Below are positions 16,612-24,208 of a DNA stretch of 64,000 nucleotides, piece by piece (the stretch's first letter is position 1; every line of letters starts with the position of its first letter). Origin of the DNA: Candidatus Binatia bacterium (GTDB taxonomy: Bacteria; Desulfobacterota; Binatia; UBA12015). The stretch covers positions 1 to 64,000 of the forward strand of contig JAQWRY010000047.1 of the NCBI GenBank assembly GCA_029243485.1. The letters are read 5' to 3'. The position numbers and the translations under genes are program-made. The notes under the pieces were generated by a model. That model had not been told where the DNA came from. It was given only the letters and a program-made list of their open reading frames with translations, and did no database searches.

Positions 16612-17379
16612 ATGAGAGTTGAAGGAGCACGAGCGATCGTGGTGGGTGGCGCTTCGGGCATGGCCCGGGCCACGGCCGAGGACCTGAAGGCGGGTGGCGC
16701 GCGCGTAGCGATCTTCGATTTGCCGACGTCGAAGGGAGAAGAGGTCGCCGGGGAGATCGGCGGAGACACTGTGTTCCTTCCGGTTGACATCACCGACGAG
16801 AACGCGACCGAGGCGGCGATCGATCAGGTGGTCGAGAAGTTCGGGGGGCTCGAGATCGGCGTGAACGTGGCGGGTGGCGGCATCGCCAAGCGCACATTGA
16901 CGAAGAGTGGGCCGCACCCGCTCGACGACTTCCGCAAGGTGATCGATTTGAACCTGATCGGGACGTTCAACCTGGTGCGGCTGCAGGCGGATCGCATGAG
17001 CCGCAACGAGCCGAACGAGGACGGCGAGCGCGGCGTCATCATCAATACGGCGTCGATCGCGGCGTTCGAAGGTCAGATCGGTCAGGTTGCGTACACGGCC
17101 GCGAAGGCGGGCGTCGCCGGCATGTCGCTCACCGTGGCGCGCGATCTCGGTGGCCTCGGTATCCGCTGCATGGCGATCGCCCCGAGTCTCTTTCTGACCG
17201 GCCTCACGGCGATGGTCCCGGAGGAAATGGCAGCGGGGCTCACCGCAGGCGCGGCCTTCCCCAAGCGAATGGGGAAGCCGGACGAATACGCCCGTCTCGC
17301 CCGCGCGATCATCGAGACGCCCATGCTGAATGGCTCGACGATTCGCCTGGACGCCGGGCAGAGGTTCCAGCCGCGGTAA
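16612..17379 (+). CDS. SDR, 17beta-hydroxysteroid dehydrogenase type 10-like
   Basis: A 255-residue SDR. The cofactor loop is 'VGGASGMARA', followed by Asp36 (NAD). Instead of NNAG it has 'NVAGGG', typical of the HSD10/3-hydroxyacyl-CoA dehydrogenase type 2 group, as are 'TASIAAFEGQIGQVAYTAAK' (Ser148, Tyr161, Lys165), 'AFPKRMGKPDEYA' and the ending 'MLNGSTIRLDAGQRFQPR'. Enzymes of this group oxidise 2-methyl-3-hydroxyacyl-CoA and steroid alcohols, which fits branched side-chain degradation. AAGGAGACAG precedes the ATG. It closes its operon and faces the epoxide hydrolase across 62 bp. Confidence 0.92.
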   Translation: MRVEGARAIVVGGASGMARATAEDLKAGGARVAIFDLPTSKGEEVAGEIGGDTVFLPVDITDENATEAAIDQVVEKFGGLEIGVNVAGGGIAKRTLTKSGPHPLDDFRKVIDLNLIGTFNLVRLQADRMSRNEPNEDGERGVIINTASIAAFEGQIGQVAYTAAKAGVAGMSLTVARDLGGLGIRCMAIAPSLFLTGLTAMVPEEMAAGLTAGAAFPKRMGKPDEYARLARAIIETPMLNGSTIRLDAGQRFQPR

Positions 17380-17441
17380 CTCCGGTCGGTGTAGCCGTTT
17401 CGATGTTCTGGCGGACGCTGTCCGGCGACGCGGCTCGACAC

Positions 17442-18620
17442 TCAGGTGGCAGTAGGGGCGGGTGTGCGAAAGCGACGGAAGAACGTACGGATGTCGTTGA
17501 GCAGGAGCTCCGGCTGCTCCAACGCCGGGAAGTGGCCGCCCCGTGGCATGTCGGTCCAGTGGACGACGTTGAACGCGGTTTCGCACCAGGGGCGCGGCGC
17601 CGCCAGGATCTCCTTGGGGAAGCACGCGTGTCCGACCGGTGTCTCGAGACGCGGCTGCGGTGCGAGAGCACCGGAGCGCATCGCCTCGTAGTAGAACCGG
17701 GCCGACGACGCGCCCGTATTGGTGATCCAGTAGATCATGACGTTCGTGAGCAGGTCGTCGCGGGAGACGACGTTCTCGATGCTGCCGTCGCAGTCGGTCC
17801 AGCTGCGGAACTTCTCGGCGATCCAGCCGAGTTGGGCTACGGGCGAATCCGCGAGTCCGAGTCCGAGTGTCTCCGGCTTCGTGGACTGGATGTTCGCGTA
17901 CCCCGACTCCCCGCCGCTGTAGGCTTGGAAGCGCTCCCACTTCTCGCGTTCCGAAGCGGGCAGCTCGCTGAGCTTCGCGACGGCTTCTTTCGAGGGCGGC
18001 ATGGCGAACAGCAGGTTGAGATGAATCGCGAAGCAGTGATCCGGATCCTCGCGCGCGAGCCAGTGGCTCACGAACCAACCCCAGTCACCGCCCTGTGCGC
18101 CGTAGTGGTCGTAGCCGAGTCGGGCCATCAGCTCGGCCCAGGCGCGGCCGGTGCGCTTCGGTTCCCAGCCCTTTGCGTCGTTGGGCTGAGAGAAGGCGTA
18201 GCCGGGCAGAGAGGGGACGACGACGTGAAACGCGTCCCGCGGGTCCCCGCCGTGCGCGGCGGGGTCGGTCAGGGGGCCGATCAGATTCAGAAACTCCACG
18301 ACTGACCCCGGCCATCCGTGCGTGAGGATCAAGGGCGTCGCGTCCGGGACGACGGACGGCACGTGGTAGAAGTGGATGTTCTGCCCGTCGATCTCCGTGC
18401 GGTACTGAGGCCACGAGTTGAGGCGCGCTTCGTGCGTGCGCCAGTCGTACGCGTCGAGCCAATGCTGCGCCAAGTCGCGGAGGTACGTCTGCTCGATGCC
18501 GTACGCCCAGGTGGGATCTTCGAGCGCCGCGGGCCAGCGTGTGTTGCGGAGGCGCGCGCGTAGGTCGTCGAGCACGGCGTCGTCGACGCGGACCTCGAAG
18601 GGGTCGATCGGTTTCGTCAT
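17442..18620 (-). CDS. Epoxide hydrolase (microsomal-type alpha/beta hydrolase)
   Basis: A 392-residue enzyme with the N-terminal EHN domain ('DPFEVRVDDAVLDDLRARLRNTRWP') and an alpha/beta hydrolase core. The oxyanion segment is 'HGWPGS', the nucleophile is Asp in 'GGDWG' and the base is His in 'RGGHFPALEQPE'. It would open an epoxide to a diol, presumably one made by a P450 of the island. The ATG at 18620 overlaps the MFS stop (ATGA). An apparent 798-residue open frame that runs through both genes is an artefact of a read-through second frame. It forms an operon with the transporter. Confidence 0.92.
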   Translation of the reverse strand: MTKPIDPFEVRVDDAVLDDLRARLRNTRWPAALEDPTWAYGIEQTYLRDLAQHWLDAYDWRTHEARLNSWPQYRTEIDGQNIHFYHVPSVVPDATPLILTHGWPGSVVEFLNLIGPLTDPAAHGGDPRDAFHVVVPSLPGYAFSQPNDAKGWEPKRTGRAWAELMARLGYDHYGAQGGDWGWFVSHWLAREDPDHCFAIHLNLLFAMPPSKEAVAKLSELPASEREKWERFQAYSGGESGYANIQSTKPETLGLGLADSPVAQLGWIAEKFRSWTDCDGSIENVVSRDDLLTNVMIYWITNTGASSARFYYEAMRSGALAPQPRLETPVGHACFPKEILAAPRPWCETAFNVVHWTDMPRGGHFPALEQPELLLNDIRTFFRRFRTPAPTAT

Positions 18621-19912
18621 TGGGCTGCCGCTCCTTCGATGTCGGCGCGAACGCTGCGCGCAGCGATCAGAGAATGCACCATGCCCCAGATGTTCAACAG
18701 CGACACGAACAACAGGGAGTAGCGAATCGCCTCGTCGCCGAAGCGCGGAGCGAGCGCGTCGTTGAGGATGCCGACCACCGTGGGCCCGAGGCCCAGGCCG
18801 ATCAGGTTCAACGCAAAGAGGAGTACGGCGGACGCCGTCGCGCGCATGCGGAGGGGGGCGAGGGCTTGCACGAGCGCGTACGTGGGCGCTGCGAAACTCG
18901 CGCCGAAGAAGACCGAGGCGGCGTAGAAGGGCATGCCGAACGCGAAGCTGGGTGCGAGGAGCGTCACCGCGATGAACGGGACGCTCACCGCGCTGCCGAT
19001 TGCCGGGATCCAGACGAGCCAGCGGACGTCCCGCCGCAGAAGTCGGTCGCAGAGAGTTCCGGCGAGGTAGGTTCCGGCCGCGCCCACGAACCCGAGAACC
19101 ATGCCGAGGGTGAGACCGATCTCCGCGTACCCGACACCGAAGACGCGGATGAGGAACGTCGGCATCCATGCGATGGTCCCGTAGTTGGGCATGGCGTAGA
19201 GGCCGGCCGCGATCGCGATGTGGATGTAGGTTCGGAGGCCACCGAGCAAGCGAAGGCTCTCGCCGAGACTCGGGGCCTCCTCGGCTGCGTCGCGTCCCTC
19301 CGAGAGGCCGCGCGGCGGCTCGGTGATGAAGGCGGCAACCAGCAAGGCCACCAACAACCCCGGCAACCCGACGACGAGAAAGGCCACCCGCCAGCCAAAC
19401 GTCTGCTGGAGCCATCCGCCGAGCACGAGTCCGACGAGGATCCCGCCGTTCGCCCCCGTGTTGTAGATGGCGATCGCGCGGGTCCGTTGCTCGGGTGGAA
19501 AGTAATCGGAGATGAGAGAGTGCGCAGCCGGCGTGGCCGAGGCTTCGCCGACGCCGACCGCGATGCGGGCGAGCGCGAGCTGGCTGAAGCTCTGCACGAA
19601 TCCGGACGCCGCGGTGGCGAGACTCCAGAACGCGACGCCGATGGACATCACGACGCGTCGCGATCTGCGGTCCGCGAGTCGTGCGATCGGGATTCCGGCG
19701 ACCGTATAGAACACCGCGAATGCGAACCCGGTGAGAAAGCCCATCGCCGTGTCGCTCACTCCGAGTTCCTGCTTGATCGGCTCGAGGAGGATGGAGAGGA
19801 TGTTCCGGTCGACGAAGTTGAAGACGTAGACGATCCACAGGATCAGGAGCACGCGGCGCCCCGCGGAGGAGGTCGTGGGCGCGGCTGCGGCTTCGTTGCG
19901 GTTCAAGGACAC
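18617..19912 (-). CDS. MFS transporter (Spinster-like)
   Basis: A 431-residue inner-membrane carrier with about 12 predicted helices. The N-terminal 'VLLILWIVYVFNFVDRNILSILLEPIKQELG' and the loop 'RLADRRSRR' are the MFS motif A region; 'FVDRNILS' is typical of the Spinster-like group that carries lipids or organic anions. The GTG at 19912 was chosen because the upstream extension is hydrophilic, Arg-rich and overlaps the divergent VOC gene's region. It ends in ATGA overlap with the epoxide hydrolase, suggesting that it moves that enzyme's substrate or product. Confidence 0.88.
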   Translation of the reverse strand: MSLNRNEAAAAPTTSSAGRRVLLILWIVYVFNFVDRNILSILLEPIKQELGVSDTAMGFLTGFAFAVFYTVAGIPIARLADRRSRRVVMSIGVAFWSLATAASGFVQSFSQLALARIAVGVGEASATPAAHSLISDYFPPEQRTRAIAIYNTGANGGILVGLVLGGWLQQTFGWRVAFLVVGLPGLLVALLVAAFITEPPRGLSEGRDAAEEAPSLGESLRLLGGLRTYIHIAIAAGLYAMPNYGTIAWMPTFLIRVFGVGYAEIGLTLGMVLGFVGAAGTYLAGTLCDRLLRRDVRWLVWIPAIGSAVSVPFIAVTLLAPSFAFGMPFYAASVFFGASFAAPTYALVQALAPLRMRATASAVLLFALNLIGLGLGPTVVGILNDALAPRFGDEAIRYSLLFVSLLNIWGMVHSLIAARSVRADIEGAAAQ

Positions 19913-20006
19913 GGGCTCACCGCGACCGTTGCGGAAAACGGCGCACGAGGAAAGCGAACGGGCCGGGTCGTCGAGATGCCCGCCGCACACGTGGTAGCGT
20001 CGGCCC

Positions 20007-20486
20007 ATGGCGATTCGACGACTCACGCACATGGGAATCTGCGTTTCGGACCTCGAGCGCTCGCTGCTCTTCTATCGCGACGTGCTCGGGTGCCAGGAGG
20101 TCGGGCGCCTCGATCTGAAGGGCGAGCCCACCGCCACGTTGAACGGGATGTCCGACGTGGACGTGCGCACGATCTACCTGGAGCGAGATGGATGGCGCCT
20201 CGAGCTGATCGAGTTCATCGTGCCGGAGCCGGTCGGCTCCAGGGAGGCGAGGCCGATGAACCAGCTTGGCCTCACCCACGTGGCGTTCCGCGTGGACGAC
20301 CTCGATGACGCGTGCGCCAAGATCGAAGCCGCCGGCGGGAGCCTGCTCGCCGGGACCCGCCTCGATCTCCCGGGGCCCACGCGCGTAATCATGGCTCTCG
20401 ACCCCGACGGCGTGCGGCTCGAGCTTCTGGAGAAGTCGGGTGATCCTGATTCTCTTCCCGGTGGTGGTGGCGTCACTCGAACATGA
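20007..20486 (+). CDS. VOC/glyoxalase-fold protein
   Basis: A 159-residue vicinal-oxygen-chelate protein with the two beta-alpha-beta-beta-beta units visible: 'LTHMGICVSDLERSLLFYRDVLGCQEV' with 'WRLELIEF', and 'LTHVAFRVDDLDDACAKIEAAGG' with 'DPDGVRLELLE'. Metal ligands are probably His8, Glu in 'LELIE', His near 91 and the last Glu. The fold covers epimerases, dioxygenases and glyoxalases. Similar single-VOC proteins include methylmalonyl-CoA epimerase. It is divergent from the MFS gene (94-bp gap) and overlaps the alcohol dehydrogenase end by 14 bp. Confidence 0.82.
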   Translation: MAIRRLTHMGICVSDLERSLLFYRDVLGCQEVGRLDLKGEPTATLNGMSDVDVRTIYLERDGWRLELIEFIVPEPVGSREARPMNQLGLTHVAFRVDDLDDACAKIEAAGGSLLAGTRLDLPGPTRVIMALDPDGVRLELLEKSGDPDSLPGGGGVTRT

Positions 20487-21549
20487 TCACGTTGCGGGCG
20501 GCGGAACCCTCGCGCATCTCGTCGAAGCAGACGTTGATCTCCTCGAGGGGACGGCGCGCTGAAATGATCTCGTCGAGCAGGAGCTGCCCGTTCAGGTAGA
20601 GATCCACGAATCGCGGCATGGCGATGCGGAATCCAACGGAGCCCATCGTGGAGCCGATGAGCTGTTTTTCGTTCATGACGACGTCGAAGCCGGGGAGGGC
20701 GAGAGGCTCGCGCTCGGTGATGACACCGACGAGGACCGCTGTTCCTCCCCGCTTGGCCATGTCGTACGCCTGGCGGGCGGTAGCGTTCGTACCGACCGCT
20801 TCGAAGCTGTAATCCACGCCCCCGCCCGTGAGTTCTTTCACCTGCTTCGCGGCCTTGCCTTCCGAGGCGTTTACGCCATCGGTCGCGCCAATCTTCTTGG
20901 CGAGATCGAGCTTCCACTCCTGTGTGTCGATCGCGATGATCCGCGTGGCGCCGGCGATACGGCACCCTTGGATGATGCTGAGACCGACGCCGCCGCAACC
21001 CACGACGGCGCACGTGGAGCCTGCTTCGATACGTGCTCGGTAGAGTGCCGCCCCGAGTCCGGTCGTCACGCCGCAGCCGATGAGGGCCGCGCAGTCGAGA
21101 GGCATCTCTTCGCGGATCTTCACGAGCGAGTTCTCCGGCACGAGCATCTGCTCGGCGAAGGACGAGAGCTGCGCCATCTGCGCCACCGGCGTCCCGTCGA
21201 GAGAGAGTCGCGACGGTTCTCCATCCTGTCGATCGAACATGAGGCCGCCGCAGAGGTGCGTTCGGCCACTCGTGCAAAAGTCGCAGATCCCGCAGAAGAT
21301 CGAGAGGCACGCGATGACCCGATCACCGGGCTTTACGTACGTGACGTCATCACCCACCTGCTCGACGATGCCCGCGGGTTCGTGCCCGGGGACGATGGGC
21401 CCGCGTCGACGCCGGATGAGGTGCAAGTCACTGTGACACACGCCCGACGCCACGGTGCGGAGCAAGACCTCGCGGGGGCCCGGCTTGTCGATCTGGATGT
21501 TCGTGATGTCGAGGGGCTGATCCGGTTCGTTGAGTACTGCGGCTTTCAC
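20473..21549 (-). CDS. Zinc-dependent alcohol dehydrogenase
   Basis: A 358-residue medium-chain dehydrogenase. Catalytic zinc ligands are Cys in 'GVCHSD' and His-Glu in 'GHEPAG'. The structural zinc site 'CGICDFCTSGRTHLC' is complete, and the NAD-binding fold is 'GCGGVGLSIIQG' followed by Asp. It oxidises an alcohol to an aldehyde or ketone with NAD. It is the last gene of a minus-strand group with an aldehyde dehydrogenase, so alcohol to acid conversion by this operon is likely. It is 18 bp after the amidohydrolase remnant. Confidence 0.92.
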   Translation of the reverse strand: MKAAVLNEPDQPLDITNIQIDKPGPREVLLRTVASGVCHSDLHLIRRRRGPIVPGHEPAGIVEQVGDDVTYVKPGDRVIACLSIFCGICDFCTSGRTHLCGGLMFDRQDGEPSRLSLDGTPVAQMAQLSSFAEQMLVPENSLVKIREEMPLDCAALIGCGVTTGLGAALYRARIEAGSTCAVVGCGGVGLSIIQGCRIAGATRIIAIDTQEWKLDLAKKIGATDGVNASEGKAAKQVKELTGGGVDYSFEAVGTNATARQAYDMAKRGGTAVLVGVITEREPLALPGFDVVMNEKQLIGSTMGSVGFRIAMPRFVDLYLNGQLLLDEIISARRPLEEINVCFDEMREGSAARNVIMFE

Positions 21550-21567
21550 CGTGTCTCCTCCATCTTC

Positions 21568-21779
21568 CTAGGCGAAGCCGTAGAGCCGCGCGCAGTTGCT
21601 GGCCGTGATTTTCCTGCGGTCCGCCTCCGGTAGAGCGCCCAGGGCCTCCTCGATGGCCCGCAGAGAGTTCGGGAACGTGCTGTCCGTATGCGGGTAGTCT
21701 GACGCCCACATACACGAGTCGGCACCGCCGCCATGTCGAGGTGATCGTCGCAGGAGTAGATGCGGGTCCCGGAATCCAT
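21568..21779 (-). pseudogene. Amidohydrolase remnant with a large internal deletion
   Basis: The first 20 codons read 'MDSGTRIYSCDDHLDMAAVP', the typical N-terminus of Amidohydro_2 proteins. Immediately after, in another frame, come 'DSCMWASDYPHTDSTFPNS' and a normal C-terminal tail 'RAIEEALGALPEADRRKITASNCARLYGFA' followed by TAG. The middle, some 300 residues in relatives, is missing, and the junction shifts the frame. The two ends fit the intact enzymes at 15253 and 32551. The relic sits in the operon between the diiron protein and the alcohol dehydrogenase, so loss was by deletion in place. Confidence 0.85.
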
Positions 21780-21810
21780 GCGTCTCCTCGCCCGAGACTG
21801 CGCCTCGCCG

Positions 21811-22593
21811 TCAGGCCACGCTGCGCCGGAGCGCGCCGGGTTCGTCCAGCCACCGATTCAGCGCCTCGGTGCGAGCGTTCCGGCCAATGAGAACGTGCTC
21901 GATCGCGCGCCGGATGCGGCGCTGCTGCCCCGCCGTGATCGCGACCTGGCGAAGCAGGAAGTCCGCCTGCCGCCCGTGGTCTTCTTCCGCGTAGGCGTGG
22001 ACCTTGAAGTTCTCGACTTCGAGGCCGTAGTGCTCCCGCATCCCCTCGTACATCATCTTCGCGTAGTTCGTGGACGCAGCGAACCGCTCACCGGCCCAGC
22101 CGAACGCCGCGAGACCCTCCTCGTAGCTCCGACGCATGTAGTAGAGGCTCGTGAAGACCGAGCCGATGGTTTCCGGCATGGGGCGGTAGTTCATGAGATC
22201 GTCGTCCGAGATGCCGAGCATCCGTGCCCACTCGACCTTCATGTCGACGTGGTTGGCGTCGCCCGCGAAGCCGAGCTCGTCGGCCACGTTCTGCGACCAA
22301 TGCAGAAAGTGCTCGCTCGATCCCAGCGTGAGCGCATCGACGTCCGGCGCGCTGGCGACGAGCGACGCGAACTCGGACGTGTACCACTTTCCGAGGAAGT
22401 AGTATTCCTTGCAGAAGCGCTTGAGGAGGTCCTCCGAGAGCGTGCCGTCGGCGACGCGTGGCCACACCGCGTTCTTGGCTGTCGCGACCTCGGCTTGGAG
22501 TGCTCCCAGACTCGCCATGTACTCGTCGACGGGTAGGGCGCCGGTGTGTTCTGCTCCGGCGCCGCGGACGTCTTTGAATTCTCTCTGGCTCAC
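21811..22593 (-). CDS. Haem-oxygenase-fold diiron protein (HDO/TenA/PqqC-like)
   Basis: A 260-residue all-helical protein. Residues that could bind two irons in the HDO pattern are Glu106 ('NVADELG'), His115 ('ANHVDM'), Glu170 ('AGERFAAS'), His199, Glu203 or Asp205, and His206 in 'HAYAEEDHGRQAD'. Family members oxidise small amines, fatty acids or amino acids (for example UndA-like and iron-containing redox enzymes) or act as thiaminases. It is coupled to the aldehyde dehydrogenase gene (17-bp gap) and precedes an alcohol dehydrogenase, so an oxidative cleavage that yields an aldehyde is plausible. Exact chemistry is unknown. Confidence 0.8.
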   Translation of the reverse strand: MSQREFKDVRGAGAEHTGALPVDEYMASLGALQAEVATAKNAVWPRVADGTLSEDLLKRFCKEYYFLGKWYTSEFASLVASAPDVDALTLGSSEHFLHWSQNVADELGFAGDANHVDMKVEWARMLGISDDDLMNYRPMPETIGSVFTSLYYMRRSYEEGLAAFGWAGERFAASTNYAKMMYEGMREHYGLEVENFKVHAYAEEDHGRQADFLLRQVAITAGQQRRIRRAIEHVLIGRNARTEALNRWLDEPGALRRSVA

Positions 22594-22610
22594 CTTGGCC
22601 TCCGTTTCGA

Positions 22611-24095
22611 TCAGGACTCCGCCTTGGCGGGCTCGTCGAAGATCATCGTCTTCGCTTCCAAGAAGGGGTGCAGCCCCTCGGTGCCGCCTTCGCGGCCAAT
22701 GCCGGACTGCTTGAAGCCGCCGAACGAGATGCTGAAGTCCGTCTTGAAGGCGTTGTGCCCCACGGTTCCCGCGCGGATCCGCCGACCGACGGCGTACGCG
22801 CGCTCGGGGTCGTTCGTGAACACGGACGAATTGAGTCCGTAATTCGTGTCGTTCGCGATCTCGATCGCGTGCTCTTCGCTTTCCGCCGGAATGACGGTGA
22901 GCACCGGTCCGAAGATCTCTTCGCGCGCGACCGTCGAGTCGTTGTCGGCGCCGGCGAATACCGTCGGTTCGACGTAGTAGCCGCGGTCGAGGTGCGCGGG
23001 GCGAGCACCCCCGGTTGCGATGCGTACGCCTTCCTCACGCCCTTTGGCGATGTACCCCTCGACGGTGTCGCGTTGACGCGCCATCGCAAGGGGGCCGACC
23101 CGGGAAGACTCGTCGAACGGATCCCCGACCTTCATCCTGCCGAGCCGGGCGGCCAGGGCGTCGACGAAGTCGTCGTGGCGCTCCTTGCTGACGATGAGCC
23201 GGGTGAGCGAGGAGCAGACCTGGCCATTCATCATGAGGGCACTCTGTGCGAGCGACTTCGCGGCGGTGTCGAGGTCGTAGTCGTCCAGAATGATTGCAGG
23301 CGACTTGCCGCCCAGTTCGAGCGTGCAGCGGGCGATGCGCTCGCCGCAGATCGACGCGATGCGGCGACCGGCCGCCGTCGATCCGGTGAAGCTGATCTTG
23401 TCGACCCCGGGGTTCGTGACCAGCCGTTCCGAAACCTCCCGCTCGGCGGTGAGGACGTTGTAGACGCCGTCGGGCAGACCGATTTCCTCACAAATCTCTG
23501 CGAGGAGGTAGGGCGCGGAGGGCGCTTCCGGGGAGCCCTTCACGATGACTGTGCAGCCGGAGATGAGTGCGGCAGCCGTCTTCTGCGCGACCAGAGAGTT
23601 CGGAGCATTCCAAGGAATGATTGCGCCGACGACGCCGACGGGCTCCCGTACGAGGAGCGATCGCTTTCCGTCCTGCGAGACGTGCGGTTCGGTCCACGGG
23701 AACGTTTCCGCGAACCCGGCGTGGACGCGGAAGGTGTTGGGTGGACCGTGCTTGACCGCGCGCTGGGCGAGGGTGTGTAGAACCCCGGACTCGCGTGTCC
23801 ACGTCTGTGCGAACGCATCGACCTTCGTCGCCCACGCGGTCGCGATCTTTTCCAGCCACTCCGCGCGCTCTGCGTGGGTCATCCGCGGCCACGGGCCATC
23901 GTCGAATGCCTCGCGCGCCGCCCTGACCGCGCGGTCGACGTCATCGACCTGCGCTTCTGCGACGGAAAGGAAGACCTCTTCGGTCGCGCTGTCGCGGACG
24001 TCGATGCGCGCGGTGGAAGACGGCTCGACCCACCGTCCCCCGATGAAGAAACGGTCGGGATGTCGAAGGTATGCCTGGCCGGCGCCGCTGGGCAT
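22611..24095 (-). CDS. Aldehyde dehydrogenase (NAD(P)-dependent)
   Basis: A 494-residue ALDH. It has 'VIPWNAPNSLVAQKTAAALISGC', the cofactor loop 'FTGSTAAGRRI', the general base Glu in 'LELGGKSPAI', the catalytic Cys in 'NGQVCSSLTR' and 'EEIFGPVLTV'. The ATG at 24095 follows AAAAGGAG; 58 extra upstream codons that stay open run over the promoter region and are excluded. It heads the minus-strand operon ending with the zinc alcohol dehydrogenase and is divergent from the lipoprotein hydrolase at 24209, with the operator-like site at 24158 between them. Confidence 0.94.
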   Translation of the reverse strand: MPSGAGQAYLRHPDRFFIGGRWVEPSSTARIDVRDSATEEVFLSVAEAQVDDVDRAVRAAREAFDDGPWPRMTHAERAEWLEKIATAWATKVDAFAQTWTRESGVLHTLAQRAVKHGPPNTFRVHAGFAETFPWTEPHVSQDGKRSLLVREPVGVVGAIIPWNAPNSLVAQKTAAALISGCTVIVKGSPEAPSAPYLLAEICEEIGLPDGVYNVLTAEREVSERLVTNPGVDKISFTGSTAAGRRIASICGERIARCTLELGGKSPAIILDDYDLDTAAKSLAQSALMMNGQVCSSLTRLIVSKERHDDFVDALAARLGRMKVGDPFDESSRVGPLAMARQRDTVEGYIAKGREEGVRIATGGARPAHLDRGYYVEPTVFAGADNDSTVAREEIFGPVLTVIPAESEEHAIEIANDTNYGLNSSVFTNDPERAYAVGRRIRAGTVGHNAFKTDFSISFGGFKQSGIGREGGTEGLHPFLEAKTMIFDEPAKAES

Positions 24096-24140
24096 CGGTT
24101 CTCCTTTTGCACCGTGAGAACGGTGAATCGCGATGAGAGG

Positions 24141-24170
24141 TTGACCCTCGAAAAGGGAGAAGCGTATTCT
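24141..24170 (+). promoter_or_regulatory. Sigma70-type promoter of the lipoprotein-P450-SDR operon
   Basis: TTGACC (24141-24146) and TATTCT (24165-24170) with an 18-bp spacer. The expected start of transcription leaves a leader of about 30 nt containing GGAGG at 24199-24203, just before the GTG at 24209. The -10 box lies inside the operator-like element 24158-24170. Confidence 0.6.
24158..24170. promoter_or_regulatory. Operator-like element AGAAGCGTATTCT
   Basis: A perfect AGAA-N5-TTCT palindrome in the head shared by the aldehyde dehydrogenase (-) and lipoprotein (+) operons. It covers the -10 box of the plus-strand promoter, the position expected for a repressor. Confidence 0.5.
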
Positions 24171-24208
24171 ACCCTTCGCGCGCATGTCAACTTGGAATGG
24201 AGGACGCA

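Noticed and set aside
17442-19838. A 798-codon open frame that looks like a fusion of a transporter-like part and the epoxide hydrolase
   Set aside because: The first half is Arg/His-rich and is the MFS gene read in the wrong frame; the MFS protein itself is clear in the overlapping frame. GC-rich DNA keeps false frames open.
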